Of a stretch of DNA of 54,520 nucleotides, positions 33,817-40,675 are shown in pieces (within the stretch, counting starts at the first letter, position 1; each line of letters begins with the position of its first letter). The DNA is taken from positions 1 through 54,520 of the forward strand of contig JAHEXZ010000029.1 of NCBI GenBank assembly GCA_023251835.1, given 5' to 3'. Made by a program: the position numbers and the translations under genes. Below the pieces are notes generated by a model, which had not been told where the DNA came from, made no database searches, and was given only the letters and a program-made list of their open reading frames with translations. The stretch comes from Bacteroidota bacterium. Lineage in GTDB: Bacteria; Bacteroidota; Bacteroidia; 2-12-FULL-35-15.

Positions 33817-35151
33817 TCAGTCGGTAATTACTAATTTGTCTGAGGCGATTATTTTGTCGTCCTCTGTCAGCCGGATGAAATACAGTCCGCTGGGAAGATT
33901 GTCCCGTGAAAGAACAACTGTCTGTCCATAAATATTTTTTATTTCTTTTACTGTCTGCCCAAAACAATTGTAAATCGTTATAGTTGCGTTATTCAAAAGA
34001 ACGTCTGTCTGCAAAATTGTCTGCGCAGAAAAAGGATTGGGAAATAAAGTAAAATCATTTTGTAAGGTTGAAAATTCATTAAATCCTGTTGTACAGTTAA
34101 TATTTAAATTGTTGTATCCTCTTTGTTTTGCTTGGCATTGCAATTCTGTAAAAGCGGCTTTGTCAGTTCCATTTTCATTCCAAGTTCGTAGTCCTAATGT
34201 ATGCAAATATTCCAAGAATATAGTATCAGTCAAACCATAATAAGTTCCGTAAAAGTTTACAGCCGCTGTATCTAAGTCATGAAGCCATGTAAAATCTATT
34301 TTTTTAACATTTGAAGCGTAGGTATCCCAAGTAGTAAATGTTTGTGTTATGAATTGTGCTTGTTGTGATTCAGAGCTATTGCAGGAAATACTTGAAGGAT
34401 ACCCGTACTGATAAAATATTATTTGTTTTGACGGATATAAACTAACAAGAGTGGAAAAGTCTGTTGGGATTGTAGAAACTGGTTTTACAGTGAAATCATT
34501 ATTTAATGGATAATAAGAAACACCGATGTAGTCACTATTAGTGTTTAATGTTTGAGCAAAAATACTGTAAGTTGTTATTCCGCTAAAGGTTAATTCTGTC
34601 GCCACTTTTAGCCCCGGCCAAAGTGTTCTTGCGTAGGTTGAAACAGAATCATAAAATGTTGTGTATTGCGCCCACATGGTTGCATTTGTCCCCATATAAA
34701 CATCGTGTTCTGACCCAATTACCAAAGAAGTGAGAACGACATTGGGGATATGAACTTTTATACTGTCCAATAATGTTTTGAAACGGTTAATTAGAATTGG
34801 ATTATCAAATGTTGTTGTAGTTAAGTCTGATGGCACTTCTAAATTATTGGTATGAATTGGTACAATAGTTAGATCAATCGGCATACTGTGTAAAGGATAA
34901 TAATAATTTGCAATATCAAATATTGTCATATTGAAAATATTAGGTGCAGTTTCAACGGAAGTCCAGTTTTGAAAAAGCCCCAAACTTCCCATACCTAAAT
35001 CTGCCCCCAGTGCAAAGCAGGAATCGTAATTGAAACTTGGATTTTGCGGATAAGTGCTAACATCAACTCCAATGATATTGTTTGGAGGAGTAATTTGAGC
35101 ATTTGCAATTCCGCAAATTACAATAGTGAAAATGAGTAGTTTTGTTTTCAT
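33817..35151 (-). CDS. Secreted TIM-barrel glycosidase-like protein with T9SS type A sorting domain
   Basis: This 444-residue protein has a signal peptide (MKTKLLIFTIVICGIANA), a barrel-like domain (about 25-345) and a C-terminal T9SS sorting domain (about 365-444: 'NDFTLFPNPFSAQTILQTDV', 'ITIYNCFGQTVKEI', 'LPSGLYFIRLTEDDKII'). The barrel has clan GH-A-like features: IGVDVST, E148 in 'VIGSEHDVYMG' at the acid/base position, and Q248 in 'IFYQYGYPSS' where relatives have the nucleophile Glu. It may therefore be a binding protein rather than an active hydrolase. It is the last member of the cassette-like run and follows attC-like site B. Confidence 0.7.
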   Translation of the reverse strand: MKTKLLIFTIVICGIANAQITPPNNIIGVDVSTYPQNPSFNYDSCFALGADLGMGSLGLFQNWTSVETAPNIFNMTIFDIANYYYPLHSMPIDLTIVPIHTNNLEVPSDLTTTTFDNPILINRFKTLLDSIKVHIPNVVLTSLVIGSEHDVYMGTNATMWAQYTTFYDSVSTYARTLWPGLKVATELTFSGITTYSIFAQTLNTNSDYIGVSYYPLNNDFTVKPVSTIPTDFSTLVSLYPSKQIIFYQYGYPSSISCNSSESQQAQFITQTFTTWDTYASNVKKIDFTWLHDLDTAAVNFYGTYYGLTDTIFLEYLHTLGLRTWNENGTDKAAFTELQCQAKQRGYNNLNINCTTGFNEFSTLQNDFTLFPNPFSAQTILQTDVLLNNATITIYNCFGQTVKEIKNIYGQTVVLSRDNLPSGLYFIRLTEDDKIIASDKLVITD

Positions 35152-35271
35152 TGTCTTTTGGGGTTAAAATAATTTTGATGTGCTAAGGTATCAAAAAAGC
35201 AGTTTATGTTTTATAAAATATCCTTCAAAAATACACCATAAATTTATTGAAACCCCATAGGTAACTTTTTT

Positions 35272-35352
35272 CCTGTTAGGCTCCCGAAGGTTCTTTCAAC
35301 ACAGGATTAAATCGAAGTTCCGCTGCGCTACTCTTCGTTTAATCCTTATATG
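35272..35352 (-). other. attC-like recombination site candidate (site B)
   Basis: On the minus strand GGCATAAC contains the TAA stop of the preceding gene. The arms AGGATTAAACGAAG and CTTCGATTTAATCCT follow, pairing with one extra-helical base, and then TGTTGAAA. AACA and TGTT close the fold outside an asymmetric bulge, as in the R and L boxes of attC. GCCTAAC follows 20 bases later. The arm sequence is shared with site A at 20700-20744. Confidence 0.5.
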
Positions 35353-35889
35353 TTATGCCTCGTTTTTATACTTGTCAAAATATTTATTCAATGCTTCATT
35401 CAGTTCGTTTGAACTAATTTCAAGTCCCGCTGATGCAATATTGAATGGAGAATTGTAATTACTTATATTGAATTGCATCAATTTTCTTCTGAAAGAACTT
35501 TTTTCCTGTTCAAGCCAATATTCTGGATTTTTCACTCCAATGATTACGATACGAGTGCTTTGAATTTTAATTTCCTCAAAACCTAGTATGTCACTCCACT
35601 TTATGAATTCCGTCAACGACTTCTTAGGATTTACATTAAGTCCTTCTGTGGAAATTATTAAAGCAATCTCGGATTTAATTAGTCTCTTTATGCTAACAAA
35701 AATTCCGAGTCCAAAAAAAAGAATTGATGTAATGCCAATACCTCTTGTGAGAATAGGGTTTCTTGCTCTCCAACCTGTCAAATTATCAGCTTCCAGAATA
35801 AGCCAAACTCCAAGCGCAACAAATGCTATGGAGCCAAGTAATAGTAAAATAGATTTCTTTTTACTCGTATAAATTTCAACTCTTTCCAT
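35353..35889 (-). CDS. STM3941-family membrane protein
   Basis: The protein is about 178 residues from the ATG at 35889 (MERVEIYTSKKKSILLLLGSI); the longer frame from 35964 runs into an intron relic and is rejected. It has two N-terminal membrane segments (about 14-33 and 50-68), then a soluble domain with 'IISTEGLNVNPKKSLTEFIKWSDI' and 'IVIIGVKNPEYWLEQE'. This matches the STM3941 family, of unknown function and frequently found on variable DNA. Its stop codon lies inside an attC-like box, which is typical of gene cassettes. Confidence 0.7.
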   Translation of the reverse strand: MERVEIYTSKKKSILLLLGSIAFVALGVWLILEADNLTGWRARNPILTRGIGITSILFFGLGIFVSIKRLIKSEIALIISTEGLNVNPKKSLTEFIKWSDILGFEEIKIQSTRIVIIGVKNPEYWLEQEKSSFRRKLMQFNISNYNSPFNIASAGLEISSNELNEALNKYFDKYKNEA

Positions 35890-35917
35890 TTTGGTCAAAT
35901 GTCTTTTTAAAATGAGG

Positions 35918-36010
35918 CATAATCGGGTCACGCAAGGGAATTTCACCCTAACGTTCCCACACAACCGTACTTGAGACTCTCACCTCACACGGCTCTTCAT
36001 GTTCTTAAAT
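35918..36010 (-). pseudogene. Group II intron 3' end relic (domain V/VI only)
   Basis: On the minus strand 35995-35963 reads GAGCCGTGTGAGG and then AAGTACGGTT, a 33-nt domain V hairpin with the catalytic AGC triad. It is followed by a domain VI-like stretch ending in ACCCGAT before TATGCC. The bases just upstream (GTGATTTAAGAACATGAAGAGCC) match those before the second relic at 36650. No maturase remains. Confidence 0.6.
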
Positions 36011-36116
36011 CACTCAAAGATAACTTCTCTTATTAATGAAAAAGTGAAAATAATTGTCGCAGATGTCAAAAATTTTCCTGTTGTCATATGTTAGCGGTTC
36101 GTTATTATTTGGTTTT

Positions 36117-36566
36117 TTAGGTCTTGTTAGATAGTTGTCGTTTTTTGGCAATAAATATGTTAATTATAAACAGGCAGACTGCCCCAATCATTAATAAAAA
36201 ACCTGTTTGAAAGTTATATAATGAAAAATTTGGTCTAATAATCAAATTGCCTGCGTGCCCATTTTCTTCTAAATGGATTTGAAGAAGACATAAAATGAAT
36301 AAAACAATTGTTAACCAAATTAACCACATGGTTGTTCTGTTTCTAATTTTTAAACTATCAAATGTGAATAAATTAATCAAATTTAAAATTATGAGTCCAA
36401 TGCTCAGTGGAAACGTAAGTATACTATCTTCTATTTTAATATATTCATAGGTAGTGCTTGTTGGGATATTTATTTTACCATATGGAACAAAAAATAATCC
36501 AATAAAAAGAAGTAATGGTAATATGGTATTGAGTAAATAAATGTCTCTATAAGAATATTTGTTCAT
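36117..36566 (-). CDS. Hypothetical membrane protein (cassette-like)
   Basis: This is about 149 residues from the ATG at 36566 (MNKYSYRDIYLLNTILPLLLF); the frame extends to 36593 but that part overlaps the intron boundary. Four membrane segments are seen at about 10-30, 58-77, 84-104 and 120-140. I do not recognise the family. It lies between two intron relics on the same strand as its neighbours. After its stop the minus strand reads ACCGCTAACATATGACAACAGG, a possible attC R-box. Function unknown. Confidence 0.55.
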   Translation of the reverse strand: MNKYSYRDIYLLNTILPLLLFIGLFFVPYGKINIPTSTTYEYIKIEDSILTFPLSIGLIILNLINLFTFDSLKIRNRTTMWLIWLTIVLFILCLLQIHLEENGHAGNLIIRPNFSLYNFQTGFLLMIGAVCLFIINIFIAKKRQLSNKT

Positions 36567-36604
36567 GTCTGTCCGTTTAAAACCAGTCGTCAAAATTTGT
36601 TGCT

Positions 36605-37030
36605 GCTAATCGGTTCAGGCAAAGGAATCTCACCTTCACCTTCCCACACAACCGTACGTGACAATCTCCCGTCATACGGCTCTTCATGTTAATAAATCAC
36701 ATAAATATATTCATATTTACGGACGAACCAATAACCAATGTGCAAATAAATTGGGATGTTCTTTGTATTTTGTTTTCAGGTATCTTACCGATGCCTTTTT
36801 GTACAAGTCTTTCTCCCACTTTACCCATTTCAGTAGTCGTGCGTTCAATTGGTTCCATACTATCCGCATATCATCTTCCCAAAATTTGTGATAATAATTG
36901 ATTATCCCACATACTATCGGGTTGATTTCTTTGGCTATTTCTTCCAATGGTTTGTGTCTCTTATGTATGTTCAATTGTTTGAACTTTTCCATAATGCTTG
37001 TTTTCGATTTCTGACTTACACAGATGCTTG
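36605..37030 (-). pseudogene. Group II intron relic: maturase C-terminus plus domain V
   Basis: The minus strand encodes the last about 100 residues of an intron reverse transcriptase/maturase: 'KTSIMEKFKQLNIHKRHKPL', 'EEIAKEINPIVCGIINYYHKF' (maturase X domain), 'LNARLLKWVKWEKDL' and 'PNLFAHWLLVRP'. About 35 bases on, 36682-36650 forms domain V (GAGCCGTATGACG, then CACGTACGGTT). The intron ends in AACCGAT before TAGCAGC. All reverse transcriptase motifs are gone, so it is immobile. Confidence 0.75.
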
Positions 37031-37085
37031 GAATGGATTTTACCTTAGCTGTTATGGGCTGTAAATATCATTATGTTAGTCAGTT

Positions 37086-37625
37086 CTAATATTTTTCAAA
37101 TTGTCTATTCAGATAATTCATGATTTTATTGTATTCTGTTATGTCTTTCTCATTCTTTGGTAATCTGCGACACTTGATTCTATAACTATAATTTTTATCA
37201 TAATGTGTCGGTTCTGAATCTATTATTTTCAAAGTCTTTTCATTTTGCTTATACCAATTTTGTAAATTGTTCTTAGAATTTTGAGGTGATAGATTTTTTT
37301 GCAATTCTTTATTTTTATTTCGAACTATACTAATAGAATCCGAAGAAATCTTCGGTATAATTAAAATAAATATTTCACATTGCCCTTCCAAAAACGGTGG
37401 ATCATTAGAAGTCATGTCCGGGACAAGGTCTATAGATGTTGATTGTATAACAAATTCATTATAATAGGCAGTGTCTATTTTTGTAGTCCATCCAGTTGGT
37501 AAAGAGTTACCTATTTGTTTTGCTGTTTTATTTATATCCTCTTTTGCGATTTTATTATTCTGCGCAATAACCGATGAATACAGAGTCATTAAAATAACTA
37601 TTGTTTTAAATACTGTCTTTTTCAT
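37086..37625 (-). CDS. Hypothetical secreted protein (cassette-like)
   Basis: This 179-residue protein has a Sec signal peptide (MKKTVFKTIVILMTLYSSVIAQ) and a soluble remainder rich in Lys/Asn with no recognised domain. One patch, 'LPTGWTTKIDTAYYNEFVIQ', recalls small secreted proteins found on variable DNA. It is the first gene of the same-strand run. After its stop the minus strand reads ACAGCCCATAACAGC, an R-box-like sequence. It could be an imported cassette gene. Function unknown. Confidence 0.6.
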   Translation of the reverse strand: MKKTVFKTIVILMTLYSSVIAQNNKIAKEDINKTAKQIGNSLPTGWTTKIDTAYYNEFVIQSTSIDLVPDMTSNDPPFLEGQCEIFILIIPKISSDSISIVRNKNKELQKNLSPQNSKNNLQNWYKQNEKTLKIIDSEPTHYDKNYSYRIKCRRLPKNEKDITEYNKIMNYLNRQFEKY

Positions 37626-37639
37626 TTGTCGTTATTTTG

Positions 37640-37733
37640 TTAGTATTATTGTAAGCTCCCCCAAAATTAGGACAACTATAAGCACATTTTTTACGCTTTT
37701 ATCATTTGCTCTAAAAGCCCTTTCTGGAAAGAG
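37640..37733 (-). other. Possible IS terminus and transposase tail relic
   Basis: The minus strand has a short frame SFQKGLLEQMIKA followed by TAA, then GTTGTCCTAATTTTGGGGGAGC, which resembles the CCCCCAAAATTAGGACAAC-type end of IS3/IS481-like elements. It is cut on its other side by the MITE. Too short to be sure. Confidence 0.3.
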
Positions 37734-37739
37734 ATATAA

Positions 37740-38013
37740 CTGATGTTACGCAAAGAAAAAGATTTAAAAATGATAGACTTTTATACTTGTAATGGACAAG
37801 AGAATTGAAAGAGAGAAGGGTAATTTTCTCAAAAAGACAATAAAAATGACTGCTTTAAATAATTCATAATCACTACCATTGTCATTTCGAATCCTGCTGA
37901 AAGCAGGAAGAGAAATCTTTGCAATTGATTGACAAGATTTCTCACTGCGTTCGAAATGACAGGTGGAAATATCGAGATATTCTGAATTAGATATAAATTT
38001 TTCGTAACATCAG
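37740..38013 (+). mobile_element. MITE-like element, copy 3, with target-site duplication
   Basis: The termini CTGATGTTACGCAAAG and TTTTTCGTAACATCAG are inverted repeats (CTGATGTTACG is exact at both ends). ATATAA flanks both ends (37734-37739 and 38014-38019). The body is nearly identical to copy 2. No protein is encoded; frames crossing it are spurious. Confidence 0.8.
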
Positions 38014-38115
38014 ATATAAGTAAAAATGAGGGAAAAAAGTGTGAACATTTACTGTGAACATTTTTTTGAGCTATGCTCACAAAGCCAAAAGCCCCTATTA
38101 AAGGGACTTTCAGGT

Positions 38116-38141
38116 TTTTGTGCGGATGAAAGGACTCGAAC
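38116..38141. other. Attachment-site copy: 3' end of tRNA-Leu
   Basis: TTTTGTGCGGATGAAAGGAC followed by TCGAAC repeats, with one mismatch, the 3' end and flank of the tRNA-Leu gene at 40461-40486. It is a direct repeat bounding about 2.35 kb that contains the AbiE pair. A hairpin (AAAGCCCC..GGGACTTT) precedes it. The rest of 38142-38431 shows no gene. Confidence 0.65.
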
Positions 38142-38431
38142 TCAGTTGGCTTAATCGGAATACCAATAGAATCAATGGTTTCAGCTTTTCAATTTTTGAC
38201 ATTTTAACCCTTTTTTGAGCAAAACCTAACACCAATACCTGACTCCTTTTTAAGTATGAAAGCAATAAATTTTTGGGGGTAAATCCAAGGAGAAATAAGC
38301 GATTATTTTTCTATTTGTAAATATACAAAAAATATCAAAGTTGTGTAAGGCGTTTTGTTTATATCACATATTGCAATACGCGATACAAATTTTTTAATTC
38401 AAGTTATTTGTTTCCTTTTTTCTTTCCCATA

Positions 38432-39247
38432 TTATTTTTTAATTGCTTTTTCAAACTTTCTCCAATGTTTTCCCAATTCTCGCCAAACTTCGGCAAAGTC
38501 AGGAATTTCGCTCATTTGACCGGAAAGATGATTTTTCCAATGAGTCTGGAATATTTTCTCCTTTTTAGCTATCTCTTCAACAAGTTTAGATGAATCTTTT
38601 TTCTTGTGATTAGCTTTCGCCTGGAACTGAAAAATATAATCCTGAATATCTAATCCTTCGTTCTCAAACAAATACCATAAATCATAGATATCTCTTGGTG
38701 CTGTGCGTTGCATAAGGGAACGCATTTTTTCGGATACAATTTCAGGCATCGAATAGCAAAGTATTTCGTATTCCGGTAAATCAGAGTAAGAATGAATAAT
38801 TTGTTTGTTTTCGGGCGAGTCACAAATTAATTCATCAGAAGCAATATCTATCTTAATGTCTTTATTTGCACCAGCTCCACCGAGTGGACCGGTATATGAA
38901 ATGTAAAAATTGAAATTGCCGGTTTCACGTGTTGTGTCATCCTTTATTGCAAGTCTAATCCTTGATTCTTCATATATCCAATCGAGCACTTTCTGAAATT
39001 CTGCTTTTATTTTACCCGACTCAAAACCGTTTTGGATATATGTAAAGTCAAGGTCTTCAGAAAACCGGTAATCACCAAAATATGCTTTTTTTAAAACGGT
39101 TCCTCCTTTAAAGGCTAAATTTTGTTTTAAGAATTCATTTTTTGAAATTCCAAAAAGTACCCATGATATGGCATAGTCTTTTTCTATTTGGGTATCTCTT
39201 ACTCCGGCTTCTCCAGCAAGCGAATGTATTTCTCCAGGTTTTATCAT
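38432..39247 (-). CDS. abiEii: AbiEii-type nucleotidyltransferase toxin
   Basis: This 271-residue protein of the AbiEii/DUF1814 family has the nucleotidyltransferase core 'LAFKGGTVLKKAYFGDYRFS' followed by EDLDFT (about residues 44-70; GG then D-x-D), a lysine/aspartate-rich middle and 'RTAPRDIYDLWYLFENEGLD'. Type IV toxins of this group block growth by modifying tRNA acceptor ends with pyrimidines. It is encoded directly after its antitoxin (1-base gap). The N-terminal 'MIKPGEIHSLAGEAGVRDTQ' is the usual family start. The pair lies between tRNA-Leu and its duplicated 3' end. Confidence 0.88.
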   Translation of the reverse strand: MIKPGEIHSLAGEAGVRDTQIEKDYAISWVLFGISKNEFLKQNLAFKGGTVLKKAYFGDYRFSEDLDFTYIQNGFESGKIKAEFQKVLDWIYEESRIRLAIKDDTTRETGNFNFYISYTGPLGGAGANKDIKIDIASDELICDSPENKQIIHSYSDLPEYEILCYSMPEIVSEKMRSLMQRTAPRDIYDLWYLFENEGLDIQDYIFQFQAKANHKKKDSSKLVEEIAKKEKIFQTHWKNHLSGQMSEIPDFAEVWRELGKHWRKFEKAIKK

Positions 39248-39248
39248 T

Positions 39249-40070
39249 TTATGTATGAATAGATGTAATTACCGTATCGATGTCTAAATTATCTATAATT
39301 TTCCACCTGGAATCTGTTATACCTTTTTTAGGAAGTAATGGATCCAATGGAGCATAGGCATCAGTAATTTTTTTGAGAAGCGAACTTCTTAAATCCTCAA
39401 AAATTTCAAGTTTTTCTGCTATAAATCCTAATCTTTTTAAAACGACTTGAGCATCGAAGAGCTCTGTATACTCTTCTAATTTTTTAGTATTGATTTGATT
39501 TTTGCTCTTGTAAAGTGCTTTTACTATTTCGGTTATTCCACCTGCATAATCAGGTTTATATAAACTATCCACAAATGTTTTTTCCAAATCACTACAGTAA
39601 ACCTGGTTGAAATCATCAATCCAATGCTTTTTATAACCGAAAAAATGTTTTTCATTGAGAGTTATAAATTCAAATCTTATTTTTTTTATCTGCCGTTTTT
39701 TGGGTAGGATTCGTTTCTTAGTTACAATTTGTTCCAACAAAGAGGGTTGGGTTATTAAACCATGAATATCCAACGCGCTATAAAAACCAATATAATATTC
39801 GTTTGGATTTGCAAGTGCAGCAGCTGCCTGATGCCAATTCGGAAAGTAATTCGCGCTGTTCTGCTCAAAGGGAATAATAGTATATAAGCCCCCTTCTATT
39901 CTTAGCAATAAGCCCTTGTTTACCATTTGTCTTAACTGTGCCCTAAGTGCCACAGGTTTTAATGCTGGCAGGAGGCTTGAAGCATCTGATAGTGTGAAAA
40001 AAGTCAAATTGTCTTTGTGCAATTGCTCTAACAACTTTGAGGCATTGGCAGAGATAGTTTTAGCTTTCAT
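39249..40070 (-). CDS. abiEi: AbiEi-type antitoxin / autorepressor
   Basis: This 273-residue protein has an N-terminal winged helix-turn-helix (about residues 1-65: ASKLLEQLHKDNLTFFTLSD, ALRAQLRQMVNKGLLLRIEGGLY) and the AbiEi C-terminal domain ('YYIGFYSALDIHGL', 'RFEFITLNEKHFFGYKKHWI', 'YCSDLEKTFVDSLYKPDYAGGI'). AbiEi antagonises AbiEii and represses the operon by binding inverted repeats in the promoter. A matching inverted repeat lies just upstream. Confidence 0.85.
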   Translation of the reverse strand: MKAKTISANASKLLEQLHKDNLTFFTLSDASSLLPALKPVALRAQLRQMVNKGLLLRIEGGLYTIIPFEQNSANYFPNWHQAAAALANPNEYYIGFYSALDIHGLITQPSLLEQIVTKKRILPKKRQIKKIRFEFITLNEKHFFGYKKHWIDDFNQVYCSDLEKTFVDSLYKPDYAGGITEIVKALYKSKNQINTKKLEEYTELFDAQVVLKRLGFIAEKLEIFEDLRSSLLKKITDAYAPLDPLLPKKGITDSRWKIIDNLDIDTVITSIHT

Positions 40071-40126
40071 GTTAATAAAGATATTAAATATATAACAAAA
40101 TTAACATAAAAAGTAATGCCATTCAA
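40069..40126 (-). promoter_or_regulatory. abiE promoter with overlapping operator repeats
   Basis: On the minus strand TTG at 40126-40124 (-33) and TAATTTTG at 40103-40096 (-7) are 20 bases apart. ATGTTAAT (40069-40076) and ATTAACAT (40100-40107) form a perfect 8-bp inverted repeat. One arm covers the start codon region and the other overlaps the -7 element, consistent with autorepression. Confidence 0.55.
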
Positions 40127-40177
40127 AAAAATATATCTTTTATGTTACTTTTGTTGTTTAACGAGCAACAAATAAAA

Positions 40178-40258
40178 CATGAAAAAATTAGCGAAAAATT
40201 GTATTTGTAGCAAATTGACAAGGAATACTTTTAAAAACAGGAGAGATAAAACAATTTA
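40178..40258 (+). other. Possible 26-codon small ORF with promoter
   Basis: ATG at 40178 encodes MKKLAKNCICSKLTRNTFKN and six more residues. TACTTTTG at 40146-40153 could be its -7 element. No family was recognised. An alternative frame (LLKTGEIKQFKHLRKTYVQK) in 40233-40290 could be a decayed integrase or regulator. The stretch 40127-40421 holds no other candidate. Confidence 0.2.
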
Positions 40259-40421
40259 AGCATCTTCGAAAAACGTATGTTCAAAAATGAGGATTTAGAA
40301 AGGTTGGTCAATAACAATAAATCAAGTAGGAAAACCATAAAAAAGTAATCTTACAAATTTTTCAATATTTTATCCATTGAAAATTAGTTTATGGGGAAAA
40401 TGTGGGGAAAATACATAAACA

Positions 40422-40459
40422 AAAACCGTAAACGCTTTATTATTAAAGGTTTACGGTTT
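40422..40459 (-). terminator. Bidirectional terminator after tRNA-Leu
   Basis: AAAACCGTAAAC (40422-40433) and GTTTACGGTTTT (40448-40459) are perfect inverse 12-mers around a 14-base AT-rich loop, 6 bases beyond the tRNA 3' end. T-runs occur on both sides. Confidence 0.65.
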
Positions 40460-40465
40460 TATTTT

Positions 40466-40547
40466 GTGCGGATGAAGGGACTCGAACCCCCACGCCTTTC
40501 GGCACCAGATCCTAAGTCTGGCGCGGCTGCCAATTACGCCACATCCG
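40466..40547 (-). tRNA. tRNA-Leu (UAG anticodon)
   Basis: The minus strand gives acceptor GCGGATG pairing with CATCCGC and discriminator A at 40466. It has D-arm TGGCGTAATTGGCAG, anticodon arm CCAGACTTAGGATCTGG with anticodon TAG, a long variable arm, and T-arm GGGGGTTCGAGTCCC. CCA is not encoded. It is an integration target: its 3' end is repeated at 38116. Confidence 0.93.
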
Positions 40548-40675
40548 CATATGATTTTGATTGACGGGCAGCAAAGATAGCTCTTTATTTGTTCAATACA
40601 AAATTTGAAAAATCTTTACTTTTCTTAATAAACAATTGATTATAAACAACTGATTTATAATAACCTGTTACAAAA

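Noticed and set aside
35890-35964. N-terminal extension of the STM3941-family protein (MCGNVRVKFPCVTRLC).
   Set aside because: It translates the group II intron 3' end; the conserved N-terminus begins at 35889.
37829-38080. Minus-strand 83-codon frame with an AQKNVHSKCSH start.
   Set aside because: It lies mainly inside MITE copy 3 and matches the repeat; there is no start context or family.
40411-40566. Plus-strand frame reading MWGKYINKNRKRF and on through the tRNA-Leu region.
   Set aside because: It is the antisense of tRNA-Leu and its terminator; the VRMKGLEPPRLS-type peptide is a familiar artefact of tRNA-Leu, not a gene.
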